A DNA stretch of 64,000 bases. Origin: Glaciecola sp964195425. GTDB lineage: Bacteria > Pseudomonadota > Gammaproteobacteria > Enterobacterales > Alteromonadaceae. The stretch is taken from NCBI GenBank assembly GCA_964195425.1, contig CAXMOM010000034.1, positions 1 through 64,000 of the forward strand, in the 5' to 3' direction. Positions 1 through 8,823 of the stretch are shown in pieces. A program made the translations under genes and the position numbers. Below the pieces are notes generated by a model, which was not told the DNA's origin, did no database searches, and worked only from the letters and a program-made list of their open reading frames with translations. The stretch's first letter is position 1. Each line of letters begins with the position of its first letter.

Positions 1-596
1 CTCATAACCCGCCGAGAGCGCAAGCACTGTTTAAGTTCTCTTTTCAATGCTCCTCTCGTTTGGATATAAAGCGTTTTATATATTGTTTCGTGAGACACAT
101 GCAAGTCCTTGTTAGGATAAGTTCGCATCAACCAACCAGCGATTTGCTGTAGTGACCAGCTACGATGTAATTTCATCGCAATTAACTTTGCCAATGCTTT
201 ATTCAATATAAGTTTATAGAGTTTTGGTCGTTTTGCTCCTTCCCACGCAGCTAGATCAGCTTTGTTCGCCCTATAAATTATGCGACCTCCATTGCGATTA
301 ATTTCTCTAGATATTGTTGAGCGCGCGCGATTAAGTTGTTTGGCTATTTCGCGAATAGATAATTGCGATGAGATACCGCGAAAAATTTCTTCTCGCTCTT
401 GGGCCGTTAAAGATGATGGCGCTCTTTTTTTAGCTAAAGGTTTGATCCCACCGGTTTTAACTAATATTCCCTGTATGCTTGAATGGCCTCTATCAAAGAA
501 CTTTGCTATGTCATGCAAAGAATCACCTTGCTGATATCGATCCCAAATTACCGCACGTTGTTGTGCATTGTAGTAAATTCTTCTTCTCTGTTTCAT
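1..596 (-). CDS. IS30-family transposase, cut by the window edge
   Basis: Reading the minus strand from an ATG at 596 gives an uninterrupted frame of about 198 codons to the window edge, so the C-terminus is missing only because the window ends. The N-terminal part carries two helix-turn-helix-like segments, one around QGDSLHDIAKFFDRGHSSIQ and one around LSIREIAKQLNRARSTISRE, the usual DNA-binding layout of IS30 transposases. Further on is SWSLQQIAGWL and then VSHETIYKTLY, the conserved stretch that leads into the DDE catalytic core. The core itself lies outside the window, so activity cannot be judged. A GTGTTGCATTGACC-like stretch at about 624-637 resembles an IS30 terminal repeat, but the other end is not visible. 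Confidence 0.88.
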   Translation of the reverse strand, partial: MKQRRRIYYNAQQRAVIWDRYQQGDSLHDIAKFFDRGHSSIQGILVKTGGIKPLAKKRAPSSLTAQEREEIFRGISSQLSIREIAKQLNRARSTISREINRNGGRIIYRANKADLAAWEGAKRPKLYKLILNKALAKLIAMKLHRSWSLQQIAGWLMRTYPNKDLHVSHETIYKTLYIQTRGALKRELKQCLRSRRVM

Positions 597-704
597 GGCA
601 ACGCCTCCGCTTTATCATAGTATAGTGTTGCATTGACCGATTGATCTCACAGCGATCAATGGTCGTTCGCTATTAACTAGGTGAATAGAAGGTTAAGCTT
701 CAAA

Positions 705-767
705 GGGGTCATTGACAGAGTAACTATCCTAGGGGCCATTGACAAAGTAACTATCCTAGGGGCCATA
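705..767. repeat. 27-bp tandem repeat, GGGGYCATTGACARAGTAAC type
   Basis: Two 27-bp units (705-731 and 732-758) differ at two positions, and a third begins at 759. The unit starts GGGG(T/C)CATTGACA(G/A)AGTAACT and ends with ATCCTA. A short open frame crosses it but shows no protein signature. The motif recurs in inverted orientation at about 3564-3630 on the other side of the GGDEF/EAL gene. The 597-1180 gap otherwise holds the IS end and AT-rich DNA. Confidence 0.75.
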
Positions 768-1066
768 AGGCTAAAGACCGAAACTGAATTGAAATTGTTC
801 TGCCTGCTTTGCACTAAGCTAGCAACATCTACCTGTTTCATTCAGTTAAGCCACCCATTCTCCCTTTTTCGTTAGTCACTGACTTATTCAAATAGCCAGT
901 TTTGCTGCAAGCTCAAAGCCCAGTCAATTAGTCATTGTTTAGATAAGGGGCGCATTTATTCTGCCTTAAACTCCTTCAAAGATAAGTTCATTTTGATATA
1001 TTTGCTCGAATTCATTAAAAAAGTTTAAAAGTTGATCTTCATCAAAATACTATATTTAATCTGCAT

Positions 1067-1094
1067 GTAATTTGTAATTTGTAATTTGTAATTT
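1067..1094. repeat. GTAATTT heptamer, four tandem copies
   Basis: Four perfect copies of the 7-bp unit GTAATTT occur at 1067-1094, about 90 bp before the GGDEF/EAL start codon. This is a simple-sequence tract able to vary in length by slippage. It lies where promoter spacing or leader length could be affected, but no clear -35/-10 pair around it could be assigned. Confidence 0.8.
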
Positions 1095-1180
1095 GTAGTC
1101 GGTTTATTGGGGCGTTATGTGTGGATTTAAGCTAAATTAATCATGTGTACAAGTTATTTCCTTTCTACTTAGGAGTTGTA

Positions 1181-3490
1181 ATGGTTAAAATTGATACTAG
1201 TGATATTAAAGATAAAGCACTTTTACTATCAAGTTTAGAAAGAAAATACCAATATTTATTTGACCACATGGCTGAAGGTTTTGCCTTATGTGAAATAATA
1301 TGTGATGAAAAAAATATACCTTGTGATTACAGAATACTTGAAGTTAACAAGGCATATGAAAAACAAACAGATATAGAAGCCAATGCCATTGTGGGTAAAA
1401 CAGTCCTTGAGTTTTATCCAGGTATTGAAAAGTATTGGATAAAAATGTATGGCGATATTGACTTTACAAAAGAATCACGATCATTTATCTATTTCAACCA
1501 TAATACAGGGAGATACTATGATACATCTGCTTTCCCGTATGAAAATGGACAGTTCGCATTACTGTTCAAAGATATCACCGAACAAAAACAGCTCGAACAA
1601 GAAAATAATGATGCCAACGAAGAGAAACAAAAACGCGCGGATGAGTTAGGTCTTGCCAACATAGAGCTTGCCTTCCAAAACAAAGAAAAAGATAAGCGCG
1701 CGGATGAGTTAATTCTTGCAAACATAGAGCTTGCCTTAAAAAACAAAGAAAAAGATAAGCGAGCGGATGAGTTAATTCTTGCCAACGAAGAGAAAGAACG
1801 TCTATTCCAAAAGCTAAAACGCGCGGCCAGTGTGTTCAGCTCTGCCCATGAGAGCATTATGATAACCGATAGCGCTGCAACTATTACGGAAGTCAACGAT
1901 GCTTTCAGTTACATTACTGGCTACTCTCCTGATGACGTGCTGGGGAAAAATCCAAGAATTCTTCAATCTGGGCGTCAATCGCCAGAGTTTTATGTCGAAA
2001 TGTGGGATTCGATATTAACGAAAGGGCATTGGCATGGCGAAATATGGAACCGCCGTAAAAATGGTGACATTTATCCTGAAATGATGACCATCAGCGCCGT
2101 CAAAAGTGATACTGATCTCGTGCAACACTATATTTCAGTAAGCACTGACATTACAGATATTAAAACATATCAGGGGCAACTGGAACACATTGCTCATTTC
2201 GACTCACTGACCAATCTGCCTAACCGTGTATTACTAGCTGACCGCTTAAGGCAAGCAATGATGCAGTGTCAACGTCGTAATCTGTCATTATCTGTTGCGT
2301 TTTTGGACTTAGATGGCTTCAAAGAAGTTAATGACCTCCACGGCCATAATTTGGGGGATGAACTACTCGTTGCCGTGTCACAACGCATGAAAGATGCTTT
2401 GCGTGAAGGTGATACGCTGGCACGTATTGGCGGTGATGAATTTATTGCAGTCATGATAGATTTAGAAAAGCCCGAGGATAGTGAGCCTGTATTAGAACGG
2501 CTGCTAAAGTCAGCTGCTTACCCCATAACCGTAAATGATATAGAAATGCAAGTTTCAGCGAGTATCGGGGTCGCATTTTATCCACAAAACGGGGTAACCG
2601 CAGACCAACTCATGCGCCGCTCCGACCAAGCCATGTATGGTGCCAAGCAAGCTGGCAAGAACCGTTATCACCATTTTGATATCGAACAAGATAATGCGGT
2701 TAAAATCCAACTAGAGAATATAGATAATATTCGTTCAGCTTTGGATAGAGGTGAGTTTGTGATGCACTTCCAACCCAAAGTTAATATGCGCACTAGCGAG
2801 GTGATAGGCGTAGAAGCTTTAATCCGCTGGCAGCATCCTGTTCGTGGTTTAATTCCATCTTTAAAGTTCTTATCTGCGATAGATGGTCATGCCATTAGTC
2901 TTGAAATGGGTGAATGGGTCATAGGCGCTGCATTGAGCCAAATAAGCCAGTGGCGAAGCATAGGAATCAACCTCCCTATCAGTGTCAACATTACTGCCTA
3001 TCAATTACAACAAGATAACTTCGCAAAACGCTTAGCAGTATTGTTGTCAGCACATCCTGAAGTGCCCCCTCACCGTTTAGAATTGGAAATACTGGAAACC
3101 AGTGTGTTAAGTGACATCAATAGGGTGTCTGCGACCATGAATGCATGCCATGACCTTGGTGTACGCTTTGCCTTAGATGACTTTGGTACGGGGTATTCAT
3201 CGCTCAACCATCTCAGACATCTGCCAGCGCACATGATTAAAATCGACCAGAGTTTCGTGCGAGATATGTTAGACGATGCCGACGATTTAGCGATTGTTAA
3301 AGGTGTGGTGGGTTTAGCTAAGGCATTCCAGCGTGACGTTATTGCGGAGGGTGTAGAGACCATCTCACATGGGGTAGCACTGTTGCAACTGGGTTGTGAG
3401 TTGGCGCAGGGTTATGCCATTGCCAGACCCATGCCAGCGGACGATATTCCTGAATGGGTATCTAACTGGAAAGCGGATGATTCTTGGTAG
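1181..3490 (+). CDS. PAS-PAS-GGDEF-EAL cyclic-di-GMP turnover protein
   Basis: Predicted to make and/or break down cyclic di-GMP in response to a PAS-sensed signal. No membrane segment is seen, so it is probably cytoplasmic. From ATG 1181 (769 aa): PAS about 20-130, a Lys/Glu-rich coiled coil about 140-210 containing a 21-residue tandem repeat, a second PAS about 212-325, a GGDEF domain with intact GGDEF at 417-421 and an RxxD inhibitory site (REGD) just before it, and an EAL domain with EALIRW at 545, DDFGTGYSSL, KID and AEGVET all present. Both activities therefore look possible. AGGAG at 1171-1175 supports ATG 1181 over the upstream GTG at 1145. The gene stands alone between repeat-rich gaps. 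Confidence 0.92.
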   Translation: MVKIDTSDIKDKALLLSSLERKYQYLFDHMAEGFALCEIICDEKNIPCDYRILEVNKAYEKQTDIEANAIVGKTVLEFYPGIEKYWIKMYGDIDFTKESRSFIYFNHNTGRYYDTSAFPYENGQFALLFKDITEQKQLEQENNDANEEKQKRADELGLANIELAFQNKEKDKRADELILANIELALKNKEKDKRADELILANEEKERLFQKLKRAASVFSSAHESIMITDSAATITEVNDAFSYITGYSPDDVLGKNPRILQSGRQSPEFYVEMWDSILTKGHWHGEIWNRRKNGDIYPEMMTISAVKSDTDLVQHYISVSTDITDIKTYQGQLEHIAHFDSLTNLPNRVLLADRLRQAMMQCQRRNLSLSVAFLDLDGFKEVNDLHGHNLGDELLVAVSQRMKDALREGDTLARIGGDEFIAVMIDLEKPEDSEPVLERLLKSAAYPITVNDIEMQVSASIGVAFYPQNGVTADQLMRRSDQAMYGAKQAGKNRYHHFDIEQDNAVKIQLENIDNIRSALDRGEFVMHFQPKVNMRTSEVIGVEALIRWQHPVRGLIPSLKFLSAIDGHAISLEMGEWVIGAALSQISQWRSIGINLPISVNITAYQLQQDNFAKRLAVLLSAHPEVPPHRLELEILETSVLSDINRVSATMNACHDLGVRFALDDFGTGYSSLNHLRHLPAHMIKIDQSFVRDMLDDADDLAIVKGVVGLAKAFQRDVIAEGVETISHGVALLQLGCELAQGYAIARPMPADDIPEWVSNWKADDSW
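1631..1786 (+). repeat. 63-bp in-frame tandem repeat coding a heptad linker
   Basis: Within the GGDEF/EAL gene, 63-bp units at 1631-1693 and 1694-1756 plus a partial third (1757-1786) encode a 21-residue unit beginning KRADEL and ending NKEKD. Twenty-one residues are three heptads, so adding or losing a unit keeps coiled-coil register between the two PAS domains. The units are nearly identical at DNA level, which suggests recent expansion. Confidence 0.85.
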
Positions 3491-4142
3491 GCAGTGAGGC
3501 ATTATTTAGGCTAAGAAATAAAGACCAATATTGGAGGCTTGGGTGGCACAAAATCCTGATGTAAGTCAAAGTTTAACTGACCCCTTTATCTTACTACTTC
3601 CAAGTAATATGAAGACCGTGAATGACCCCTGTTGGCACATAGCGCCATACAAAATATTGCTTAACAACTCCAAATAGTTGGCCAAACGTATTGTTCCACT
3701 ACAAAGTAAGGCGGCTGAAATTTTAGTTTTGTTTAACATGACATTTTCCTATTAGTTTGTTTAGTTAACTGACCATCAGTTATCGTTTGATTCAAATTCA
3801 GTAAGGCGAAAGTTGTGCCACTTTTTTAGAAATATTTTTATCTTACCATTGAATATCTTAGCCCATTCCAGTCTTTTGCTTGTCTGATTTGGCATGTGAA
3901 CTTGTCCCGATAATGAGTAATTCGTCCCGATCTAGCGTATTTGACCACTTGCATCTGCAACCCACTTTAAAACTTATTCCAATCAAACTTTGTTGGAGTT
4001 GATATTGCTAAAAATTTATTGGCAGTAGTGCTTGCGCGAGGCAAAGAAGTAAAAGATGCAAGCCCACCTTGCAATACAAACGGTTCAGATGAAAATGGAA
4101 ATGGAGACTATGTTTTGGAGTGAGTAAAGCCGCTCAACATTT
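3491..4142. other. Gene-poor gap with dispersed repeats
   Basis: No convincing intact gene is seen. At 3564-3589 the minus strand reads GGGGTCAGTTAAACTTTGACT-like sequence, and 3618-3630 holds a second GGGGTCATTCAC copy. Both resemble the tandem unit at 705-758, in the opposite orientation. The remaining DNA is AT-rich and includes a possible IS110-type fragment described separately. Confidence 0.55.
3989..4123 (+). pseudogene. Possible IS110-type transposase N-terminal fragment
   Basis: The frame at 3989-4123 starts FVGVDIAKNLLAVVLARG and ends at a stop after 44 codons. IS110/IS116/IS902 transposases open with the same kind of FxGxDxxK motif, which carries the first acidic residue of their RuvC-like domain. 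No start codon or further transposase sequence follows. The match is short, so this is a tentative remnant. Confidence 0.3.
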
Positions 4143-4171
4143 TCGAACATCACTGTTACAAAGTCGAACAT
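4143..4171. promoter_or_regulatory. Paired TCGAACAT direct repeat, candidate activator site
   Basis: TCGAACAT occurs at 4143-4150 and again at 4164-4171, spaced 21 bp (two helical turns). The pair lies about 65-90 bp upstream of the -24/-12 element at 4232-4248, a suitable place for an enhancer-binding regulator. The natural candidate is the NtrC-type regulator encoded in the same unit. Inference from position and spacing only. Confidence 0.4.
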
Positions 4172-4231
4172 ATCACCTTGATTCTGCAAGCTAAAAAAAC
4201 ATAGGTCATTGTTTTTAATGGGTTTGCAATG

Positions 4232-4248
4232 TTGGCACGATACTTCCA
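4232..4248 (+). promoter_or_regulatory. Near-consensus sigma-54 promoter for the efflux unit
   Basis: TTGGCACGATACTTCCA matches the full -24 box (TTGGCACG) and keeps the ten-base spacing, but has CC instead of GC at -12. Transcription would begin near 4259, leaving a leader of about 29 nt before the adaptor gene. A sigma-54-type response regulator in the same cluster makes the assignment reasonable. Confidence 0.5.
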
Positions 4249-4287
4249 ATACCTCTTTTAACTCGCCCCCTAAAACGTGACTTTATT

Positions 4288-5526
4288 ATGAAAATTGAAT
4301 TAACAACACAAAAACCGTGGAAAAAATGGTCGGCAATTTCTCTGTTTCTTTTGCTATTAGCTTATGCGACTTATACGATAAGCAGTCAATCAACAAAATC
4401 AGTTTCCGCTGCTAGTTTGAATTTTCAAACCGTTCAACAAGGCGCCTTAGATGTATACAGTAGTGCCTATGGTGAACTCATTTCAGCTAGAGAGCGTTTA
4501 TTAACCGCACCAGCATTAGGTAAGGTTGCAGAAATACTGGTACGTCCTGGTACAAAAGTAACGCCAGAGACGGTTATTTTGCACTTGTTTAACCCTATAC
4601 TTGAGCAAGAAGTTAGCGAAGCACGCGGCGAATTGGCCCAGCAGCAAGCGCAGCGTGAAGCGTTTAAGTATGAACAACAAAGCGAGCGATTAAATTATCA
4701 AGGTCGTATTGCGGATATCGAAGCCGAAATTGAAAAAGCACAACTTGAACTATCGGTATATGAAGAGTTAAGGGGCTTGGGTGTCTCTTCAAAAATAGAG
4801 TTGCAACGAGCAAAATTGGCAGTGAAGCAAGAGTCGAGTCGCTTAGCGTTTGAAAAAGAAAAGTATATACAATTCATTCAAATGCAGGGCTATCAATTAA
4901 CACAGCGTGACATCACGATTACTCAACAAGGATCACAAGTTGCTTTACTAGAAAAACAATTGGACGACATGCAGGTAAAAGCAGGTATTACAGGTTCATT
5001 GCAAACATTAGAAGTTGAACTTGGACAAAGTGTTCAGTTAGGTGAATCGATTGCAAAAGTAGGCAGCGATGATGAATTAATCGCCCGCATTCGTTTACCA
5101 CAACAACAAGCGGATCAAATTGACATTGGTGCCAAGGTAAGTATAGATACCCAAAAAGGCATGATCAGTGGGCACATTTCTCGTATTGAAAGCGTAGTAA
5201 CCAATGGTTCTGTATTAGCCGAAGCAATACTTGACGGTACTTTAACCTCAAACGCTCGACCTTCTTTAGCCATCTCAGCACACGTTTTTGTTAAGCATCA
5301 AACTGACGCTGTATATATTCCACAAGTGGCAGGTTTGCGTCCGCGCAGTAAGCAATCGATATTCGTTCGCACAAATGCCAACACCCTAAAGCAAAGAGAG
5401 ATTAGTTTTGGTGAGTTGTCACATGGCAATATAATCATTAACCAAGGTTTAGTATTGGGTGAAGAAATCGTGAGTTCAGACACCAGTAAATACAATAAAT
5501 TCAGACAATTATCACTTACAGAATAA
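4288..5526 (+). CDS. HlyD/MacA-type periplasmic adaptor of an efflux pump
   Basis: A membrane-fusion (adaptor) subunit that would link the inner-membrane ABC transporter encoded next to an outer-membrane channel. It has 412 aa: one N-terminal membrane segment (about 16-34), a biotinyl-lipoyl-like half near residue 75-95 (LTAPALGKVAEILVRPG), a long coiled-coil hairpin (about 110-215) rich in Glu, Gln and Lys, the second lipoyl half, and a beta-barrel and membrane-proximal domain. No TolC-like gene is in the window, so the outer-membrane partner must come from elsewhere. First gene of the probable sigma-54-controlled unit; 20 bp separate it from the ATPase gene. The substrate cannot be read from sequence. 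Confidence 0.85.
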   Translation: MKIELTTQKPWKKWSAISLFLLLLAYATYTISSQSTKSVSAASLNFQTVQQGALDVYSSAYGELISARERLLTAPALGKVAEILVRPGTKVTPETVILHLFNPILEQEVSEARGELAQQQAQREAFKYEQQSERLNYQGRIADIEAEIEKAQLELSVYEELRGLGVSSKIELQRAKLAVKQESSRLAFEKEKYIQFIQMQGYQLTQRDITITQQGSQVALLEKQLDDMQVKAGITGSLQTLEVELGQSVQLGESIAKVGSDDELIARIRLPQQQADQIDIGAKVSIDTQKGMISGHISRIESVVTNGSVLAEAILDGTLTSNARPSLAISAHVFVKHQTDAVYIPQVAGLRPRSKQSIFVRTNANTLKQREISFGELSHGNIIINQGLVLGEEIVSSDTSKYNKFRQLSLTE

Positions 5527-5546
5527 ACCATAAAAAGGAAAATATC

Positions 5547-6242
5547 ATGAACAAAGTCGTTGAAATGAACAACATTCATAAACGCTATGATGGCCAGCAA
5601 GTAGAAACCCATGCACTACAAGGTATCTCGTTAGAAATCAATAAAGGTGAATTTGTTGCTATAACCGGTCCGTCAGGTTGTGGTAAATCTACCCTACTTG
5701 CCATTATGGGCTTGATGGACTCCGCCAGCGAAGGTGATTATAAGCTAGCAAACATTAATACCTCTGGACTAAAAGTTGACCAGCGCACACAAATTCGTAA
5801 CGAGCATATTGGTTATGTTTTTCAGTCATTTAACCTGATTGACAACCTTACAGTGTTTGAAAATGTCGCTTTACCTCTTGAACATCGCGGTACAGGTATA
5901 ATGGAAATAAAACAACGTGTTGAAGAGGTTTTAACGCAAGTAGACATGTTGCATCGTCAAAACTACCGCCCTAATCAACTATCAGGTGGCCAGCAACAAC
6001 GTATTGCCATTGCACGCGCTTTAGTGGGTAAGCCCGATTTGATTTTAGTGGACGAACCAACCGGTAACCTAGACAGTAAAAATGGGGATCAGGTAATTGC
6101 GCTACTTGAGCAGCTCAACAAGAATGGCTCAACCATTGTAATGGTAACGCATGATAGCCGTTATTCACGCTGTGCCAATAGACAAATTCAACTATTAGAT
6201 GGTCAAATTGTTATTGAACAACAATTGAAGGGGGTCGCATGA
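5547..6242 (+). CDS. ABC transporter ATP-binding protein (MacB/LolD type)
   Basis: The nucleotide-binding subunit that powers the neighbouring permease. All ABC motifs are visible in its 231 aa: Walker A GPSGCGKST, the Q-loop region (YVFQSFNLI), signature LSGGQQQR, Walker B LILVDEPTGNLDS, and the H-loop MVTHD. The TGNLDS form after Walker B is typical of the MacB/LolD/FtsE subfamily, which works with FtsX-fold permeases and moves molecules out of or away from the inner membrane. AAAAAGGAAA precedes ATG 5547. Its stop overlaps the permease start as ATGA. Confidence 0.92.
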   Translation: MNKVVEMNNIHKRYDGQQVETHALQGISLEINKGEFVAITGPSGCGKSTLLAIMGLMDSASEGDYKLANINTSGLKVDQRTQIRNEHIGYVFQSFNLIDNLTVFENVALPLEHRGTGIMEIKQRVEEVLTQVDMLHRQNYRPNQLSGGQQQRIAIARALVGKPDLILVDEPTGNLDSKNGDQVIALLEQLNKNGSTIVMVTHDSRYSRCANRQIQLLDGQIVIEQQLKGVA

Positions 6243-8734
6243 GTTTGATCAAAAAAGCCTTATTTAATGGTGTAGCAAGAGTATTCTCGCTACCCAGATT
6301 AAGTATTCCGTTGATCTTAACCTTAGGCTTAACCCTGGGGGCAGTTTTAAGTGTCATCGCCATTTCATCCACCCTATTATATCAACCATTACAAGGGGTC
6401 AAAAACGAAAACACCTTACAAACATTTGAGTACCGATTCAAAATGTCAGAAAGTTTAAGTGTTTCATACTGGAACATGAACCGTTTGGTCGCGTTTAGTG
6501 AGCGTTTTGCTGATATGGGTGAATGGGCTGGTATTGCCCCAAATGATCAAGATGTTTCGATTAATGAAACTATTTATGCTACGACAGGCTATAACGCTTC
6601 CAATAATATTTTAGATATTTTGGGTGCAAAACTTTTGTTAGGTGACGATGTGACTATGGCATCGCCGTCCAAATATGTGTGGATATCTGAATCATTATGG
6701 CAATCAGCCTACGGCGGTGTTAAATCTGTACTGGGTAAGCAACTAGACGCAAATAATCAGAATTACATCATCGCAGGGGTTATTGAAGATGTGATGGCGA
6801 TTAGCAGTAATCAAGAGATTTTGCATCAGCAAGTGTGGTTTATTAGCGACTTAAACGAAATAAAAGCACAAAGTGATGATATCGGTAATATCAGTAATGA
6901 AATTGACTACTTAATTCTTAAAAGTCCTAGTGGCCAAGCAATACTGCCAACACTGGCACAAACCGATGAATGGTTAGTTGATTACATTACACAAAATGCT
7001 GAAAGCGAAAACCTTCAAATGTTTTTAGGCTTTCTATCAAGTACTAACAAAGAAGTGATTTCAGAAGGTTATCGCAGTAATATGTTAGGCGAAACCAAAG
7101 GCTTGATCATCGCGTTATTCGCCGCCGTTATTGGTTTGTTATTAATGGCTACCTTAAATTTATTAAATTTATTTATTGCCCATTATCAAGGTCGTACTAA
7201 AGAATTTGCTATTCAAATCAGTTTGGGTGCCAGTTTATTAAAAGTTAGAACCTTGGTGTTATTGGAAAACTTACCCAGCTTTTTGTTAGCCGCAATTACT
7301 GGCTTCTTAGTCGCTGGATGGGCATTAAAGAGTTTACCGCTCATTGCCGGCGACAGTCTGCCAATGATTGATGCCATAGGCATCAATACCACTACCATAA
7401 TTGCCTCAGGTGCGATTATCTTGTTACTAAGCGTTTTATTTAGCGCTTTAGCCTTAGTCGACATAGATAAAAATGCCTTAATAAACAACTTAAATAGCAG
7501 TGGTAAAGGTATACAAGCACAAAGCAATCAGTGGTTAAGCCGTGTGCTTATGGTGGTACAACTATCTATCGCTTCGGTGTTACTCACCGCATCGGTGATG
7601 ATCACCGTGCAAAGCTACCAATCCGTTTACCAAGACTTAGGTTACGAGCTTGGCAATGGCTACAATGTCACTGTAAACATTGCCGATGACGAATACCTTA
7701 CTCAATTAAGAGATAGGGATGAGTATCAAGACAGTGAAATAAAAACCTTATTAGCCGACGTTAGTGCCCTTATAGAAAATAAAGTGACAGATAGTCATGT
7801 GGTTATTCCAGATTTTGCACCCATGACAGACTCACTGCAAGTGCGTGTTTTTCAAGATCAAGAAAATAATGGTGCCCGCGTTACGTACCAGGTTAGAAGT
7901 TTAAGCAGTGACTTTTTCAGTGCCTTTAACATTGAAATGCTAGCGGGTGCTAATTTGTCGCAAGCGCAAATAGATAATAACGAAGAGCGTATTGTGATTG
8001 ATGAAAACATGGCAAAATCGATGTTCCCGAATTTAAGCAATGATGAAATTATCGGTAAAACGATAAGATTGAGTCGGTCTGCCGAGCGTCCGCTGCTTAT
8101 CATTACCGGTATTGTTGCCAATACCATTAGTCGAACGGGTATGGCTGCTCCTTTAAGGTTACCTGCGGTATATTCACACCGTATTGATGCAGCCAGTAAT
8201 TTACAGTTTACCGTAATGATGCCTGAAGGAAAAAGCATGTCTGCGGAAATGATTGACGCTGAACTGAAGCGCCAATTTCCACGTTTAACCAACTTACAAG
8301 TTAGCCCGTTGACAGACTTTTGGGAGCAACAAACCTTAAATCAACGAGTCAGTTTATGGATAGTACTTGCGATGACAGGTTTGACTTTGTTTCTTGCGGC
8401 AATCGGTGTAGCGGGTTTAACACAAATGACAACTAATCATCGTAAATATGAATTAGCGGTACGCATGGCAACAGGTGCTAAACAAATGAAGCTGGTAAGC
8501 TTTATATTAAAAGACGCGCTATGGATGTTAGTTGTAGGTTTAGGACTAGGTTTTATTGTCTCTGTATTGAGTTATCAACAATTAGCACAACACTTAGATA
8601 TGTTGCCCAGTTTTAACTGGTTGGCAATGTCACTACTTGATATTGGCTTAATCGTAATCGTTATCCTTTCAGTCATTATGCCGGCATGGCGGGTTATTAG
8701 CGCTGACCCAATGCAAGCATTACGTCAGGAATAG
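6239..8734 (+). CDS. MacB/FtsX-fold ABC permease, two FtsX modules
   Basis: Inner-membrane permease of the MacA/MacB-like exporter. In 831 aa there is an N-terminal membrane segment (about 22-45), a large periplasmic MacB-type domain, a three-helix FtsX module (about 285-410), a second N-anchor and periplasmic domain (about 430-690) and a final three-helix FtsX module (about 695-825). Two complete halves in one chain make it about twice the size of a simple FtsX permease, so it may act as a monomer where MacB needs a dimer. Such permeases in regulator-linked clusters are often tied to peptide or antimicrobial export, but the substrate here is unknown. Start overlaps the ATPase stop. Confidence 0.87.
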   Translation: MSLIKKALFNGVARVFSLPRLSIPLILTLGLTLGAVLSVIAISSTLLYQPLQGVKNENTLQTFEYRFKMSESLSVSYWNMNRLVAFSERFADMGEWAGIAPNDQDVSINETIYATTGYNASNNILDILGAKLLLGDDVTMASPSKYVWISESLWQSAYGGVKSVLGKQLDANNQNYIIAGVIEDVMAISSNQEILHQQVWFISDLNEIKAQSDDIGNISNEIDYLILKSPSGQAILPTLAQTDEWLVDYITQNAESENLQMFLGFLSSTNKEVISEGYRSNMLGETKGLIIALFAAVIGLLLMATLNLLNLFIAHYQGRTKEFAIQISLGASLLKVRTLVLLENLPSFLLAAITGFLVAGWALKSLPLIAGDSLPMIDAIGINTTTIIASGAIILLLSVLFSALALVDIDKNALINNLNSSGKGIQAQSNQWLSRVLMVVQLSIASVLLTASVMITVQSYQSVYQDLGYELGNGYNVTVNIADDEYLTQLRDRDEYQDSEIKTLLADVSALIENKVTDSHVVIPDFAPMTDSLQVRVFQDQENNGARVTYQVRSLSSDFFSAFNIEMLAGANLSQAQIDNNEERIVIDENMAKSMFPNLSNDEIIGKTIRLSRSAERPLLIITGIVANTISRTGMAAPLRLPAVYSHRIDAASNLQFTVMMPEGKSMSAEMIDAELKRQFPRLTNLQVSPLTDFWEQQTLNQRVSLWIVLAMTGLTLFLAAIGVAGLTQMTTNHRKYELAVRMATGAKQMKLVSFILKDALWMLVVGLGLGFIVSVLSYQQLAQHLDMLPSFNWLAMSLLDIGLIVIVILSVIMPAWRVISADPMQALRQE

Positions 8735-8823
8735 TCGCTTAACGCTTCTTAATAACGTAGATTTAATCTAATATAATGAAATAGAAGGCGGTTTTTTGAT
8801 CGCTTTCTTCTATAAAAAATGGC

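Noticed and set aside
681..875. 64-codon open frame crossing the 27-bp tandem repeat
   Set aside because: It exists because 27 is divisible by three; no ribosome site, no protein signature, and the repeat recurs in non-coding DNA.
1067..1094. CRISPR-like array
   Set aside because: Units are 7 bp without spacers; no cas genes and no other regularly spaced repeats in the window.
1516..1896. Open frame antisense to the PAS/coiled-coil region
   Set aside because: Shadow of the repetitive Lys/Glu coding sequence; Ser-rich antisense without start signals.
8766..8818. Hairpin between permease and regulator genes (ATAGAA...TTCTAT)
   Set aside because: Imperfect stem followed by A rather than T on the coding strand, so not a convincing terminator for this operon.
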